Under the pieces are notes generated by a model that saw only the letters and a program-made list of their open reading frames with translations, was not told the origin of the DNA and did no database searches. Of a DNA stretch of 64,000 nt, positions 7,915 through 16,903 are shown in pieces. This DNA is from Erwinia sorbitola. Its GTDB lineage: Bacteria > Pseudomonadota > Gammaproteobacteria > Enterobacterales > Enterobacteriaceae. The stretch covers positions 62,001-126,000 of the forward strand of contig NZ_CP046509.1 in assembly GCF_009738185.1 (NCBI RefSeq). The letters are read 5' to 3'. Both the position numbers and the translations under genes were made by a program. Position 1 is the stretch's first letter; every line of letters begins with the position of its first letter.

Positions 7915-9096
7915 TTAATCCTTCCTTAACGAGTGGAGCAGGCTATCCGGGATCTCGGCCAGATAGAGCGCAGGCAGTCCTTCATGATCGGTGGTGAACA
8001 GCACATGGCGGTCGTCCGGTGAAAAAGAGGGATGCGGATGCGTAACCTGACGGTCACCGTCGAGCACCCGCCACGAACTGTTATGTGCGGCCAGCGGCGC
8101 ATACTGACGGGTCTGTGCATCGAAAATATAGAGCCACGGGTCATTTTCAATGGTGTGGCTGGCGGTATCTTTGACATCTACCGGGGTGCCGGAACCATCG
8201 CCAACCAGCAGCGTACCGTTCTCATTGCTCATCAAATGCGAACAGGCTGGCATGGTCATCAGGCTGATATCTTCACCGGTTTGCGGATCAAAACGGCGAA
8301 TATGGCGGTCGTGCTGGCCTTTCAGGTAGGAGACATACACCAGCGCCGAACCGTCCGGCACCCAGAATTCATGGGTACAGCTTTCCCCCGGCGCATGCTC
8401 TTTCACTTTACGTACGTCGCTGCCGTTTTCGTTCACCAGCCACATACGCGCATCGACCAGGTCGTGCGGGCCTTCATGGCAGAAGGCAACGGTACTGTCG
8501 TCAAACGGGCGATAGATCGGGTGACCCAGCCACTCATTTTTCTCATGGATAACGTGAGACTGACCGCTGAGAAGATCAATACGTAGCAGGCGGCAGTGCG
8601 GATTACTGTGATAGAAGGACTGGAAAATTTTCCAGTCTGACAGCGGCGTCCAGTCCTCGCGGCTGATCTCAATACCCACCAGGCTGGTGCATTCACTGTT
8701 GGCGACCCATGTACCGTAACCCACCCAGGCCTCCGGCACCTGATATACCGTTTCCTCGCTGAAGTCATCCAGCGCCACGCGTTGCAGCAGGCGTTCATTT
8801 TTCACGTAATAGAGGTAGCCATCATCAGGCGAAAGAAATCCGCCAAAAGTGTTATCGCCTTTGCCTTCGGTGAGCTGTACCGCCTGCTGCTTTTGCAGAT
8901 CCAGCAGGTAATAGTTGCGATTACCGTCGAATTCACCGGCAAACAGCAGCTTGCTGCCGTCGCGGGTAAAGCACTTTTGGTAGAAGTAGTTACGGTGGCA
9001 CAGTACGTCAGGCGGGGTTAAGCGCGTTACCCGCGCGCCGGTCTGTGCATCTTCAACGGTGTGGAAGTTGAATTGAATCTGAGAACCTTTTGCCAT
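7915..9096 (-). CDS. ogl: Ogl, oligogalacturonate lyase (PL22)
   Basis: A 393-residue cytoplasmic protein without a signal peptide, a seven-bladed propeller by family. Characteristic stretches are CHRNYFYQKCFTRDGSKLLF near residue 33 and HEGPHDLVDARMW near residue 210. The length is close to Dickeya Ogl (388). It beta-eliminates short (often unsaturated) oligogalacturonides into 5-keto-4-deoxyuronate precursors, feeding KdgF, the isomerase and KduD. First gene of the leftward ogl-kdgF operon, preceded by a KdgR-like box, and divergent from the symporter gene. Confidence 0.96.
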   Translation of the reverse strand: MAKGSQIQFNFHTVEDAQTGARVTRLTPPDVLCHRNYFYQKCFTRDGSKLLFAGEFDGNRNYYLLDLQKQQAVQLTEGKGDNTFGGFLSPDDGYLYYVKNERLLQRVALDDFSEETVYQVPEAWVGYGTWVANSECTSLVGIEISREDWTPLSDWKIFQSFYHSNPHCRLLRIDLLSGQSHVIHEKNEWLGHPIYRPFDDSTVAFCHEGPHDLVDARMWLVNENGSDVRKVKEHAPGESCTHEFWVPDGSALVYVSYLKGQHDRHIRRFDPQTGEDISLMTMPACSHLMSNENGTLLVGDGSGTPVDVKDTASHTIENDPWLYIFDAQTRQYAPLAAHNSSWRVLDGDRQVTHPHPSFSPDDRHVLFTTDHEGLPALYLAEIPDSLLHSLRKD

Positions 9097-9149
9097 GATT
9101 CACTCCATCGGTGGCAATGAGTTTCGCCTTGCTTCTGGCGTCTTCATTA

Positions 9150-9170
9150 AATTGAAATGCCGTTTCATAA
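9150..9170. promoter_or_regulatory. KdgR-like operator upstream of ogl
   Basis: TGAAA (9153-9157) and TTTCA (9163-9167) with a 5-base spacer, the KdgR spacing, flanked by AT-rich sequence. It lies 54-74 bases upstream of the ogl start on the leftward side. Less perfect than the kduD box. Confidence 0.65.
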
Positions 9171-9504
9171 ATATGAAAACACATTACCACTGCGACGAAT
9201 AAAACATCGTTAATCGCTGTCAGAAATGCAAAGCCGATCACAAAATAGCCCTTTTTTCTGTCTGAAAACCGCATCGACAGCCTGGCAGGGGTGACGTGTC
9301 GCTCTCTCTGATTAAAGGGTTTTCAACGTTCCCTGGTGGCTGTTGTTATATTTAAGTGACTGTATTGTAGTTAAAAATATGGAGAAAGCGGTCACAGCTC
9401 CCGACGAAGAGATGGGGTGGAAGGCGCTGGCTTAGTCAAATTCTTGATAAGAATGTTACTCGTATCGCAAATCTGTGCGAGAAATCATCACCTGGTGTTT
9501 TAAC

Positions 9505-9520
9505 TGTGAGTTAATTCACA
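9505..9520. promoter_or_regulatory. CRP-cAMP binding site in the ogl/symporter intergenic region
   Basis: TGTGA, six bases GTTAAT, TCACA: a perfect match to the CRP core consensus. It lies 91 bases ahead of the symporter start and about 410 from ogl, so activation of the rightward symporter-pelX-kdgM operon under carbon limitation is the likely use. Confidence 0.85.
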
Positions 9521-9562
9521 TCTATTCATCCGCCTTATCTATATAAAACACCGTATCTATAA

Positions 9563-9585
9563 AAATAAAACAACGGTTCATTTTT
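9563..9585. promoter_or_regulatory. KdgR-like operator upstream of the GPH symporter gene
   Basis: An imperfect dyad TAAAACAACGGTTCA with T-rich flank matches most positions of the KdgR consensus. It sits 27 bases ahead of the symporter start and downstream of the CRP site, a placement suited to repression. Confidence 0.6.
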
Positions 9586-9611
9586 ATAAAATCTCTCTGG
9601 GCGGGGCTCAC

Positions 9612-11186
9612 ATGAACGCAGAAAAACCAATTTTATTCAGACATCAGCTGGCATACGGCGGTGGTAACTTACTCGGTAGCGGGGCGCTGGCAATTGCCGG
9701 TATCTGGTTACTCTACTTCTATACAACGTTTTGCGGGCTGACGCTGTTGCAGGCTTCGGCGATCTTCTCTGTTGCCAGCATTATTGACGCCATCAGTAAC
9801 CCGCTGATGGGCTATCTCTCCGATAACTTCGGTAAAACCCGCCTCGGCAAGCGTTTTGGCCGCCGTCGCTTCTTTATCCTGCTCGGGATCCCGCTGATGA
9901 TGGTCTATCCGCTGCTGTGGATGGAAGGCTTCGGGTTCTGGTATTACCTCTCTACTTATGTGCTGTTTGAGCTGATCTATACCTCGGTGATGGTGCCTTA
10001 TGAAACCCTCGCCACCGAAATGACCACTGACTTCTCGGCGCGCTCCAAGCTGACGGGTTACAAAGCGATTTTCGGTAAGGTTGCGAACTTCCTCGCCGCG
10101 TTTATTCCGGGCCAGTTCATTCTGATCTACGGTAAAGACTCTGCACAACCTTTCTTCTACACCGCCGTTACCTACGGTGTGATTCTGTGTGTGGCGATGG
10201 GCATGCTCTGGCTCTCTTCCTGGGAGCGTCCGGTAGAAGAAACCACGCCGGTTGAAGAGAGGAAAATGACGCTGGCGAAAACCATGCTGACGCTGATACG
10301 CGATATGAAGTCGACCTTCCATCTGCGTGTGTTCCGCAAACATCTGGGCATGTATCTGTGCGGATTTGGCGCGGAGTGGCTGTTTGCCTCGGTATTTACC
10401 TACTTTATCATCTTCGTGCTGCAATATGACCCGGCGATGGTAGCGGGGCTGAGTAGCCTTAACTCGCTGCTGCAACTCTTCTCCACCGCTATCTTCATCG
10501 GCATCTGTGTGAAGCACGGCTTCAGCAAACCCTACATTCTGGCGCTCTGCATCGTTGTGTTCTCCGTGGTGTGTTACAGCCTGCTGCACTTCCTCCATCT
10601 GCCGCAGCAGTACGCAACGGCGGCCATGCTGACTATTACCGTGGTGTTCGGAATTGGTACGGGCGGCGTGTACTACATCCCGTGGACGGTTTACACCTTC
10701 CTGGCGGATATCGATGAAGCGTTTACCGGCCGTCGCCGCGAAGGGATCTACGCCGGAGCCATGACCTTCTCCGGTAAGCTGATGCGCTCGGTGATTGTCT
10801 TTGTGATGGGTAGCATCCTCAGTTTCTACGGTTTCCAGTCTAAATCTCACACCCAGCCGGAAAGCGCGGTGATGGCGATTGCCCTGGTGTTCTGTGTGGG
10901 GGTTATTGCGCTGGCGCTGATGGCGATGGTCTTCAGCCATCAGATGAAGCTGAACCGCAAAACCCATCTGGTGGTACTGGGCGAAGTCGCGAGGATCAAA
11001 TCCGGCGGGCTGATCGGCCATGTGCAGCCAGAAGTGCGCGCGGTAATGGAAGAGCTGATCGGCTATCCGTATGAAGAGTGCTGGGGTAACAGCAAAGTGT
11101 GCCGCAAAATCTTTGATACCCCTGCCGTTGAGCTGGTTGAGGTGCCTGAACCGAAACCGCTGGTGAGCCGCACGCAGCACCCGTAA
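9612..11186 (+). CDS. GPH-family symporter, probable oligogalacturonide transporter (TogT-like)
   Basis: A 524-residue inner-membrane protein with about twelve hydrophobic segments and the GPH/MelB signature near residue 50 (SIIDAISNPLMGYLSDN), then a cytoplasmic tail of about 60 residues rich in charged residues. By family it is a cation-coupled glycoside/hexuronide importer. Its place between a CRP/KdgR-regulated promoter and a pectate lyase plus KdgM porin points to import of short (unsaturated) oligogalacturonides into the cytoplasm for Ogl, as proposed for TogT of Dickeya. First gene of the operon. Confidence 0.85.
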   Translation: MNAEKPILFRHQLAYGGGNLLGSGALAIAGIWLLYFYTTFCGLTLLQASAIFSVASIIDAISNPLMGYLSDNFGKTRLGKRFGRRRFFILLGIPLMMVYPLLWMEGFGFWYYLSTYVLFELIYTSVMVPYETLATEMTTDFSARSKLTGYKAIFGKVANFLAAFIPGQFILIYGKDSAQPFFYTAVTYGVILCVAMGMLWLSSWERPVEETTPVEERKMTLAKTMLTLIRDMKSTFHLRVFRKHLGMYLCGFGAEWLFASVFTYFIIFVLQYDPAMVAGLSSLNSLLQLFSTAIFIGICVKHGFSKPYILALCIVVFSVVCYSLLHFLHLPQQYATAAMLTITVVFGIGTGGVYYIPWTVYTFLADIDEAFTGRRREGIYAGAMTFSGKLMRSVIVFVMGSILSFYGFQSKSHTQPESAVMAIALVFCVGVIALALMAMVFSHQMKLNRKTHLVVLGEVARIKSGGLIGHVQPEVRAVMEELIGYPYEECWGNSKVCRKIFDTPAVELVEVPEPKPLVSRTQHP

Positions 11187-11222
11187 CTCCCCGTTTAAAA
11201 ACGCTATTAATTCACTCACCGA

Positions 11223-11242
11223 CTGGCCGGGAAACCGGCCAG
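11223..11242 (+). other. Intra-operon stem-loop between symporter and pectate lyase genes
   Basis: Perfect 8-bp stem CTGGCCGG/CCGGCCAG with a GAAA tetraloop and no T-run. It is a likely mRNA-stabilising or processing hairpin within the operon rather than a terminator. Confidence 0.6.
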
Positions 11243-11273
11243 CGGTACCCTGCGCGTAAAGGATAAGAACGAT

Positions 11274-13346
11274 ATGTGGGAACGCAAACTGTGTATTATC
11301 ACGTTGTCCCTCGGGCTGAGTGCGTCCGCCGTGGCTGCGCTGCCGGAAACCGGCAAGCTGGTCTGGCACAGCATCACTTTTGGTCAGTCGACCGACGTTA
11401 ATTTTGCCACTAACGTGCTGGCGGAAAAAATTGGCAGAAATGAAACCCTGCTGGCCGACGGTAAAGCGGTTGCGGCAGAGGGCAGCCTGCTGACCACGCC
11501 GTTTACGCTTGAAAGCCGTGGCGGGAAAATCGGCAACAGTCACGATGGCCTGACCTTCTTCTACACGCGTCTGCCAGCTGATGCCAACTTCCGGCTGGAA
11601 GCCGAGATCACGCTTAACCAGTTTGGCCCGGAAAATGGTGCAAAACCGGCCGGGCAGGAGGGTGCCGGGCTGTTAGTGCGCGATATTTTAGGGCCTGCGC
11701 GCGCGCCAGAGGTAAAACCGGGCATTGAAGAGCTACCGGCTGCGTCGAATATGGTGATGAATAGTGTCATGGCGACAGGCGACAAGCCGGCAGAGATAGC
11801 GCTGATTGCCAGGCAGGGCGTGCAACAGCCCTGGGGCAACACCGGTATTGGCATTGTGCGCGAACCCTATCATCTGCTGACCAGCCCGCAGCATTTTTCC
11901 CTGCGTCTGGCCCGGACAGATAGCGGGTTTGAGGTGGCCTATGCGCCTCAGGGCGGCGACTGGAGCAGCAAAAGCATACCGGGCGCAGACCGCATCACGC
12001 AGCTGGATAAAACCCACTATTACGCTGGATTTTTCGCCGCGCGTAATGCCAGCATCACCGTGCACCGCGCCACGCTGACGCTCAGTGATGCCCACACCCA
12101 GCCGGGCGTGCCTTATGTGGCACCCGCCCTGCAATCGCGAATTGAAGTGATGTCATCGCCGATTCTGACCCGGCGTGACGGCCTCTTCCAGCTTCGCACC
12201 AACGGTAACGGCAAGCTCTCCATCAAACATGGCGGGAAAGCACTGCTGCATGCAAAAACCGTACGTGGCGGTGAGGTGGTAACGGTGCCGGTTCATGCAA
12301 CAGCGGCAGAGAGCGTGCTGAACGTTGCTTTCACCCCCGATAACGGCCACCCCCTGAATCAGAGCTACCCGTTAACCCTGGCGCAGGTCAGTAACCCGGA
12401 TGAGCTGTACGCCTCAGCGCAGGGCACGGCCGGGAACGACGGTTCACGCGAACATCCGCTCGATTTTGCCAGTGCGGTCAATCTATTAGCTCCGGGCGGC
12501 ACGCTGTGGCTGGCGGAGGGCGAGTATCCGGCCAGCGTTATTCCGGCTACGGCCAGCGGCACCGGGAAGCAGCCGAAAACGCTGCGGCCTCAGGGCAGCA
12601 ACGTCGTGTTTAACGGACTCAAACTCGACGGCAGCTACTGGCATATTCAGGGCATTACGGTGACGCAGAAAAGCTTTCATATTGCCGGGAGTTACAACCA
12701 TATCGACCGCGTTCGCGCCCATCATGCCGATGATACTGGCATTTGGGTGGCATCGCCGGACGGTATTGGCCGTGCGCTGTGGGCCAGTCATAACCTGATC
12801 AGCAACGCCGAGTCCTGGGGCAATCAGGATCCGGGGCGGAAAAACGCTGACGGCTTTGCGGTGAAAATGCGTGTCGGTGAGGGCAACCGCCTGGTGAACT
12901 GCTATTCCCATGACAACATCGACGACGGTTTCGACCTGTTTAACAAAATTGAAGACGGGCCGAACGGCAGCGTGACGATCGAAAACAGCCTTTCGGTCAA
13001 TAACGGTAGTAACGGTTTCAAGCTCGGGGGCGAGGGGCTGCCGGTAGCGCATGTGGTGCGCAGCAATGTGGCGCTGGAAAACGGTATGGATGGCTTCAGC
13101 GATAACTTTAACCCCGGAGCGTTGAGCGTTGAGAATAACCGGGCGCTGGATAATCATCGCTTTAACTTCCTGTTCCGTCCGTCGCCTTACACTACGCCGG
13201 ACAAGCAGGGTACCTTTAGCGGCAATATTTCGCTGCGTACGGTGCCGGGAAAATATGACGATGTGGTCAGCGGAAAGGCTGATGACAGTAATTATTTTTA
13301 TAGCGTGACAAAGAGTGAATTAATCAAAACTAAGATCCAAAAATAA
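11274..13346 (+). CDS. pelX: PL9-family exo-pectate lyase, PelX-like, periplasmic
   Basis: A 690-residue protein with a signal peptide (MWERKLCIITLSLGLSASAVAA, cleavage near 22). An N-terminal beta-sandwich region extends to about residue 370, then comes a right-handed beta-helix with the PL9 stretches NADGFAVKMRVGEGNRL, DDGFDLFNKIEDGPNGSVTI and NGSNGFKLGGEG between about residues 520 and 590. The length and layout fit Dickeya PelX (exopolygalacturonate lyase releasing unsaturated digalacturonate in the periplasm). It lies 87 bases after the symporter gene and 24 before kdgM: porin, lyase and importer in one operon. PelL-type PL9 enzymes are shorter, so PelX is preferred. Confidence 0.88.
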   Translation: MWERKLCIITLSLGLSASAVAALPETGKLVWHSITFGQSTDVNFATNVLAEKIGRNETLLADGKAVAAEGSLLTTPFTLESRGGKIGNSHDGLTFFYTRLPADANFRLEAEITLNQFGPENGAKPAGQEGAGLLVRDILGPARAPEVKPGIEELPAASNMVMNSVMATGDKPAEIALIARQGVQQPWGNTGIGIVREPYHLLTSPQHFSLRLARTDSGFEVAYAPQGGDWSSKSIPGADRITQLDKTHYYAGFFAARNASITVHRATLTLSDAHTQPGVPYVAPALQSRIEVMSSPILTRRDGLFQLRTNGNGKLSIKHGGKALLHAKTVRGGEVVTVPVHATAAESVLNVAFTPDNGHPLNQSYPLTLAQVSNPDELYASAQGTAGNDGSREHPLDFASAVNLLAPGGTLWLAEGEYPASVIPATASGTGKQPKTLRPQGSNVVFNGLKLDGSYWHIQGITVTQKSFHIAGSYNHIDRVRAHHADDTGIWVASPDGIGRALWASHNLISNAESWGNQDPGRKNADGFAVKMRVGEGNRLVNCYSHDNIDDGFDLFNKIEDGPNGSVTIENSLSVNNGSNGFKLGGEGLPVAHVVRSNVALENGMDGFSDNFNPGALSVENNRALDNHRFNFLFRPSPYTTPDKQGTFSGNISLRTVPGKYDDVVSGKADDSNYFYSVTKSELIKTKIQK

Positions 13347-13370
13347 TATCAATATCTCTGGGATACCAAA

Positions 13371-14051
13371 ATGAAAAATAACAGACTGCTGCTCTGCGGT
13401 CTGCTGCTGGCCAGCGCCAGCAGCCAGGCCGTGACTATCGACCTTCGCCATGAGTGGCTGGACGACAGTAAACAACATAAAGACCGGGCGATGGTGTCAC
13501 ATCGCTTTGATAATGGCTTTGGTTTTTCACTGGAAGCCAAGTGGAAATCGGGCGGTGAAAATGAGAATAAAGCCTTTAACAATCTGGTGGATAACGGTAC
13601 GGAGAGTACCATAAGCTATCAGTATAAGGTGACCCCGGCCTGGTTCCTGCAACCGGGATTCACCCTGGAATCCAGTTCAGACAACAGTATCTATAAGCCG
13701 TTTCTGACCACCGGATACCAGTTCGACAGCGGCATCTATTTCAATGTGCGCTATCGTTACGAATATACGCGTTCGACCAAAGAAAATACCGAAGATAAGA
13801 AAACCAACCGGGGTGAATTCTGGCTTGGCTATCGTCTTGCCGACTGGCGCTTTGAATATAACTATATTTATAAACACAGCGATCAGGTTTTATATGATAA
13901 CGACAAGTGGGATTATGAGCAGGATCTGAAGGTTGCCTACAATATTAATAAGCAGTGGACGCCGTATGTGCAGGTGGGTGATGTTTCTGTCAGAAAAACC
14001 GCTGATGACAGACAGACGCGTCTGCGTATTGGTGTGCAGTACAACTTTTAA
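13371..14051 (+). CDS. kdgM: KdgM-family oligogalacturonate-specific outer-membrane porin
   Basis: A 226-residue outer-membrane protein: signal peptide to about residue 21 (ending SQA), then alternating amphipathic strands, and the C-terminal phenylalanine typical of porins (RIGVQYNF). The start VTIDLRHEWLDDSKQHKDR and the length are those of the KdgM/KdgN/NanC monomeric 12-strand porins. It lets oligogalacturonates enter the periplasm where the adjacent PL9 lyase acts. Last gene of the operon, followed by a terminator. Confidence 0.93.
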   Translation: MKNNRLLLCGLLLASASSQAVTIDLRHEWLDDSKQHKDRAMVSHRFDNGFGFSLEAKWKSGGENENKAFNNLVDNGTESTISYQYKVTPAWFLQPGFTLESSSDNSIYKPFLTTGYQFDSGIYFNVRYRYEYTRSTKENTEDKKTNRGEFWLGYRLADWRFEYNYIYKHSDQVLYDNDKWDYEQDLKVAYNINKQWTPYVQVGDVSVRKTADDRQTRLRIGVQYNF

Positions 14052-14074
14052 CGTGAACTGATACCATCAGGCAA

Positions 14075-14110
14075 AACAGTCCGCCGGAAATCCTGGCGGA
14101 CTGTTGTTAT
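14075..14110 (+). terminator. Terminator after kdgM
   Basis: 11-bp perfect stem AACAGTCCGCC/GGCGGACTGTT with a 9-base loop, followed by TGTTAT. It ends the symporter-pelX-kdgM operon. The rest of the gap to 14285 holds no gene I can support. Confidence 0.85.
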
Positions 14111-14285
14111 CACCCGGTCACGGAAGGGTTCAAGCGCTTCGCCCACAACCTCTTCATTCAGATACGGGCCATAGTGATTTTAATTCATCAAGTTACGCTA
14201 ATTAGCCGTGAAGGGGGATTAGGATCGTGATGATGCATGATGAGTCGCGCTCCATAGAACCCGGCCGAGGTCAGGATCGCCGGAG

Positions 14286-15032
14286 TTAGCTGATATATCG
14301 CAGTATCAGCATGGCACCGGAGGTCAGCAGCAGCACATTGAGCATCTTGAGAAACTGTTCACGCGACATTCTGAGGGTGAAATGTCGCCCCAGCGTAATA
14401 CCAATCAGCATCCCGGGCAGCAAAGCTGCCGCCAGCAGCAGCAGGTTTTTATCCATATACACCCCGGCGAGGGCAAAAATCACCACGCGAGTCAGAGTGC
14501 TCAGGCCAATCAGCGTGGTCTGGGTGATGCGCAGCGTCTCTTTATTCTCGATACGTCCGCTCAGGTAGATGGCATAAATAAAGCCGCCGCTGCCGAACAG
14601 CGCGCTGAACACGCCGCCTGTCAGCCCAAAAGGCACGCTGGCTTTATGCGAAAACTGACGCTGAGGCTTCAGGCCGCTCAGGGAGTAAAGGGCATAGGCG
14701 ATAACAAACAGCCCCAGCGCCAGCAGCAGGATATCCGGACGGGTGGTTAACAGGAGCGCGGAACCCACGAGGCTGCCAGCTATCATCAGCGGTACCAGGC
14801 GTTTTAATTCAGGCCAGGCGGCGCTGCGGCCGTCGCGGCTGACGTTAACGACAGCGGCGCACATATCCAGCAGCGCCAGCAGTGGCACAATTTTCGCCAC
14901 AGGAAGATAGAGCGCCATTACCGGGCTGGCGATCAGGGCGCTGCCGAAGCCAGCCATGCCAAAAATCACATAGGCCACCAGCAAGGTGACCGCCAGAACC
15001 AGATAAGCGGAAAGTGGGAGCAGATCCAGCAC
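14286..15032 (-). CDS. TSUP (TauE/SafE) family permease
   Basis: A 248-residue protein with about eight hydrophobic segments, from the GTG at 15032, which has AAGGAA 6 bases ahead; the longer reading from 15110 overlaps the tail of the upstream gene region and adds a poor N-terminus. Family stretches YVIFGMAGFGSALIASPVMALY near residue 18 and GLTGGVFSALFGSGGFIYAIYL near residue 130 are typical of TSUP proteins, which move sulfite, sulfonates or other organic anions. It is the last gene of a leftward series after a Ugp-type importer and a phosphohydrolase, 78 bases downstream of the latter. Substrate unknown. Confidence 0.8.
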   Translation of the reverse strand: MLDLLPLSAYLVLAVTLLVAYVIFGMAGFGSALIASPVMALYLPVAKIVPLLALLDMCAAVVNVSRDGRSAAWPELKRLVPLMIAGSLVGSALLLTTRPDILLLALGLFVIAYALYSLSGLKPQRQFSHKASVPFGLTGGVFSALFGSGGFIYAIYLSGRIENKETLRITQTTLIGLSTLTRVVIFALAGVYMDKNLLLLAAALLPGMLIGITLGRHFTLRMSREQFLKMLNVLLLTSGAMLILRYIS

Positions 15033-15110
15033 GACAAAGTTCCTTCTTGTCAAAACGGGGGACTTTACACATTTTAGCAGTAAAAAAAATTGAAGCAGAT
15101 CTGATAACAA

Positions 15111-16052
15111 CTAATTTTTGGTAAGTATCCGACTGATTTCGTTGCCATATCCCCGTACAGTTACTACGCCATCCACTACTTCCACAATCGCAAAAGGCAC
15201 TTCTTTTGCCCCATCGAGCATCCCTTTCATGATGACAAAGTCGGTATTCTCACGCCGCACATAGCCGCCGCGATGATCGTGCCCGGTAAAACAGGCGCGT
15301 ACCTGATAGCGGCACAGGAGATCGGCCAGTACATCACCGTTCCACAGAATATGGCCGGTATGTGGCGTCAGCGGATAGTGGCCAAAGACCACGACCGTTT
15401 CCCCCAGCTGCTGCGCCTGTTGCAGCTGAACCTCAATCCATGCGAGCTGGGCGCTGCCCACCGCACCATTCCAGGGTTCGGCCTGCGGCTGATGGCGCGC
15501 CAGCAGATCGGCAAGCATGGTTTTCGCCAGCTGGCGTTCATCACCGTTGCCCTGATTGCAGTAAAGGCTGATGTCATTACCGTCGAAAACGATAAAACGA
15601 TAGCCCGCCAGGCGAAACTGATAGTAGCTTTTCGGTAAACCCGCCGGTGGGGTATGCGCCGCTTTCAGGCGATCGGAAATCACCTGCGCATCATGGTTAC
15701 CAATCACAATCGCGTGCGGATGGTGCAGCGTCTCATACAGTGGCAGCAGCGCCGCGTAGCTTGACCAATGGCGATCCACCAGGTCGCCCAGCGTTACGAC
15801 AAAATCGAGCGGCTGGCGATTAAATGTCGCGATCGCCTCTGGCAGTTTGTGCAGCGCATGGCGGTAATAGAGATTTTTAGCGACATCCGCGTCAACATCC
15901 GCGTACTGCGGGTCGGCAATCAGACCAAATCGCAGCGTGCTGTCAGCCGGATGAGTGGAACGCATTACCGGCGGCTGGTAAAGCATTGCGGCAGCGCCCA
16001 ACGCCTGGCGTTGCAGAGGGGAAAGCGGATGCGGAGTGGTTGCAAAAGACAT
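15111..16052 (-). CDS. Calcineurin-like phosphohydrolase, ADP-ribose/CDP-alcohol diphosphatase (ADPRM) type
   Basis: A 313-residue cytoplasmic metallophosphoesterase. The ATG at 16052 has a perfect GGAGGT upstream. All five metal motifs are present: ADPQYAD (Asp47, with Gln49 in place of the usual His), GDLVD (Asp90), GNHD (119-121), GHYPLTPH and GHDHRGG. The DxQYAD start followed by LYYRHAL is the signature of Mn-dependent ADP-ribose/CDP-alcohol diphosphatases rather than CpdA or GlpQ. Such enzymes split ADP-ribose, CDP-choline, CDP-glycerol and cyclic ADP-ribose. It starts 11 bases after the permease gene of a Ugp-type importer, so it probably acts on the imported compound. Confidence 0.75.
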   Translation of the reverse strand: MSFATTPHPLSPLQRQALGAAAMLYQPPVMRSTHPADSTLRFGLIADPQYADVDADVAKNLYYRHALHKLPEAIATFNRQPLDFVVTLGDLVDRHWSSYAALLPLYETLHHPHAIVIGNHDAQVISDRLKAAHTPPAGLPKSYYQFRLAGYRFIVFDGNDISLYCNQGNGDERQLAKTMLADLLARHQPQAEPWNGAVGSAQLAWIEVQLQQAQQLGETVVVFGHYPLTPHTGHILWNGDVLADLLCRYQVRACFTGHDHRGGYVRRENTDFVIMKGMLDGAKEVPFAIVEVVDGVVTVRGYGNEISRILTKN

Positions 16053-16063
16053 AATTACCTCCG

Positions 16064-16903
16064 TTAGCGGATACCTGACCGCATAAAAGACTGAACAAAC
16101 TGACGCTGAAAAATCAGGAACAGCACCAGCAGCGGCATTGAAGTCATCAACGTTGCAGCACCGACCAGCGCCCACTGCACCCCCTGTTCCGGAGCAGAAA
16201 ACAGCTGTAAACCGACGGTAATGGGTCGCACGTTAACCGAGTCGGTGATCACCAGCGGCCAGAGGAAATCATTCCAGTGAAAGCTGATCGACACCAGCGC
16301 GAAGGCGATATACACCGGCCTGGCCAGCGGCACATAGATACGGCGCAGAATCGTCCAGCGGCTGGCTCCCTCGACGATTGCCGCCTCTTCCAGCACCAGC
16401 GGAATGCTTTTGAATGTCTGGCGCAGCAGGAAAATAGCAAAGGCCGAGGCTAAATAAGGCAACGCAATACCCCACAGACTGTCGCGCAGCCCCAGCGCTC
16501 CCACGGTTTTGTAGTTGTTGAGGATCAGTACGTCGGGACTGATCATCAGCTGCAACAGGATCAGTGCAAACAGCAGTCCGGAGAACTTCAGGCGAAAACG
16601 AACCAGGGCATAGGCTGCCATGGTAGCCAGCAGCAGCTGGCAGACGACAATCATCAGCACCAGCAGCGTAGTGTTAAGGAAGTAACGGGCAAACGGCGCG
16701 GCATGCCAGGCATCAACAAAATTCTGTGTCGTCAGCGGGGAAAACAGCACAAAGGTGCCCTGATCTGCCGCCGGATGAATGGCGACCCAAATCGCCACCA
16801 GAATAGGTAAAAACCACAGTAGCGCCGCCAGCCAGATCGCCAGATTCAGGCACAGGCGGCCTGCGGAGAATGGCCGGGCGGGAAGCGTCATCGTCAGGCT
16901 CAT
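16064..16903 (-). CDS. ABC transporter permease, UgpE/MalG type
   Basis: A 279-residue inner-membrane protein with six hydrophobic segments and the permease EAA loop at EEAAIVEGASRWTILRRIYVPLARP near residue 185, through which it contacts the ATPase. It ends FMRSGIR, typical of carbohydrate-uptake (CUT1) permeases. Its start overlaps the end of the other permease gene by four bases. With that partner it forms the membrane pore of a sugar- or glycerophosphodiester-type importer. Confidence 0.88.
   Translation of the reverse strand: MSLTMTLPARPFSAGRLCLNLAIWLAALLWFLPILVAIWVAIHPAADQGTFVLFSPLTTQNFVDAWHAAPFARYFLNTTLLVLMIVVCQLLLATMAAYALVRFRLKFSGLLFALILLQLMISPDVLILNNYKTVGALGLRDSLWGIALPYLASAFAIFLLRQTFKSIPLVLEEAAIVEGASRWTILRRIYVPLARPVYIAFALVSISFHWNDFLWPLVITDSVNVRPITVGLQLFSAPEQGVQWALVGAATLMTSMPLLVLFLIFQRQFVQSFMRSGIR

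Noticed and set aside
9708..11543. A 611-codon open frame on the minus strand opposite the symporter and pelX start
   Set aside because: It lies antisense to a clear membrane-protein gene, is rich in His/Gln/Arg as expected of a shadow frame, has no family resemblance and no ribosome site.
12486..13157. A 223-codon minus-strand frame inside pelX
   Set aside because: Antisense to the conserved beta-helix region of the lyase; no recognisable domain.
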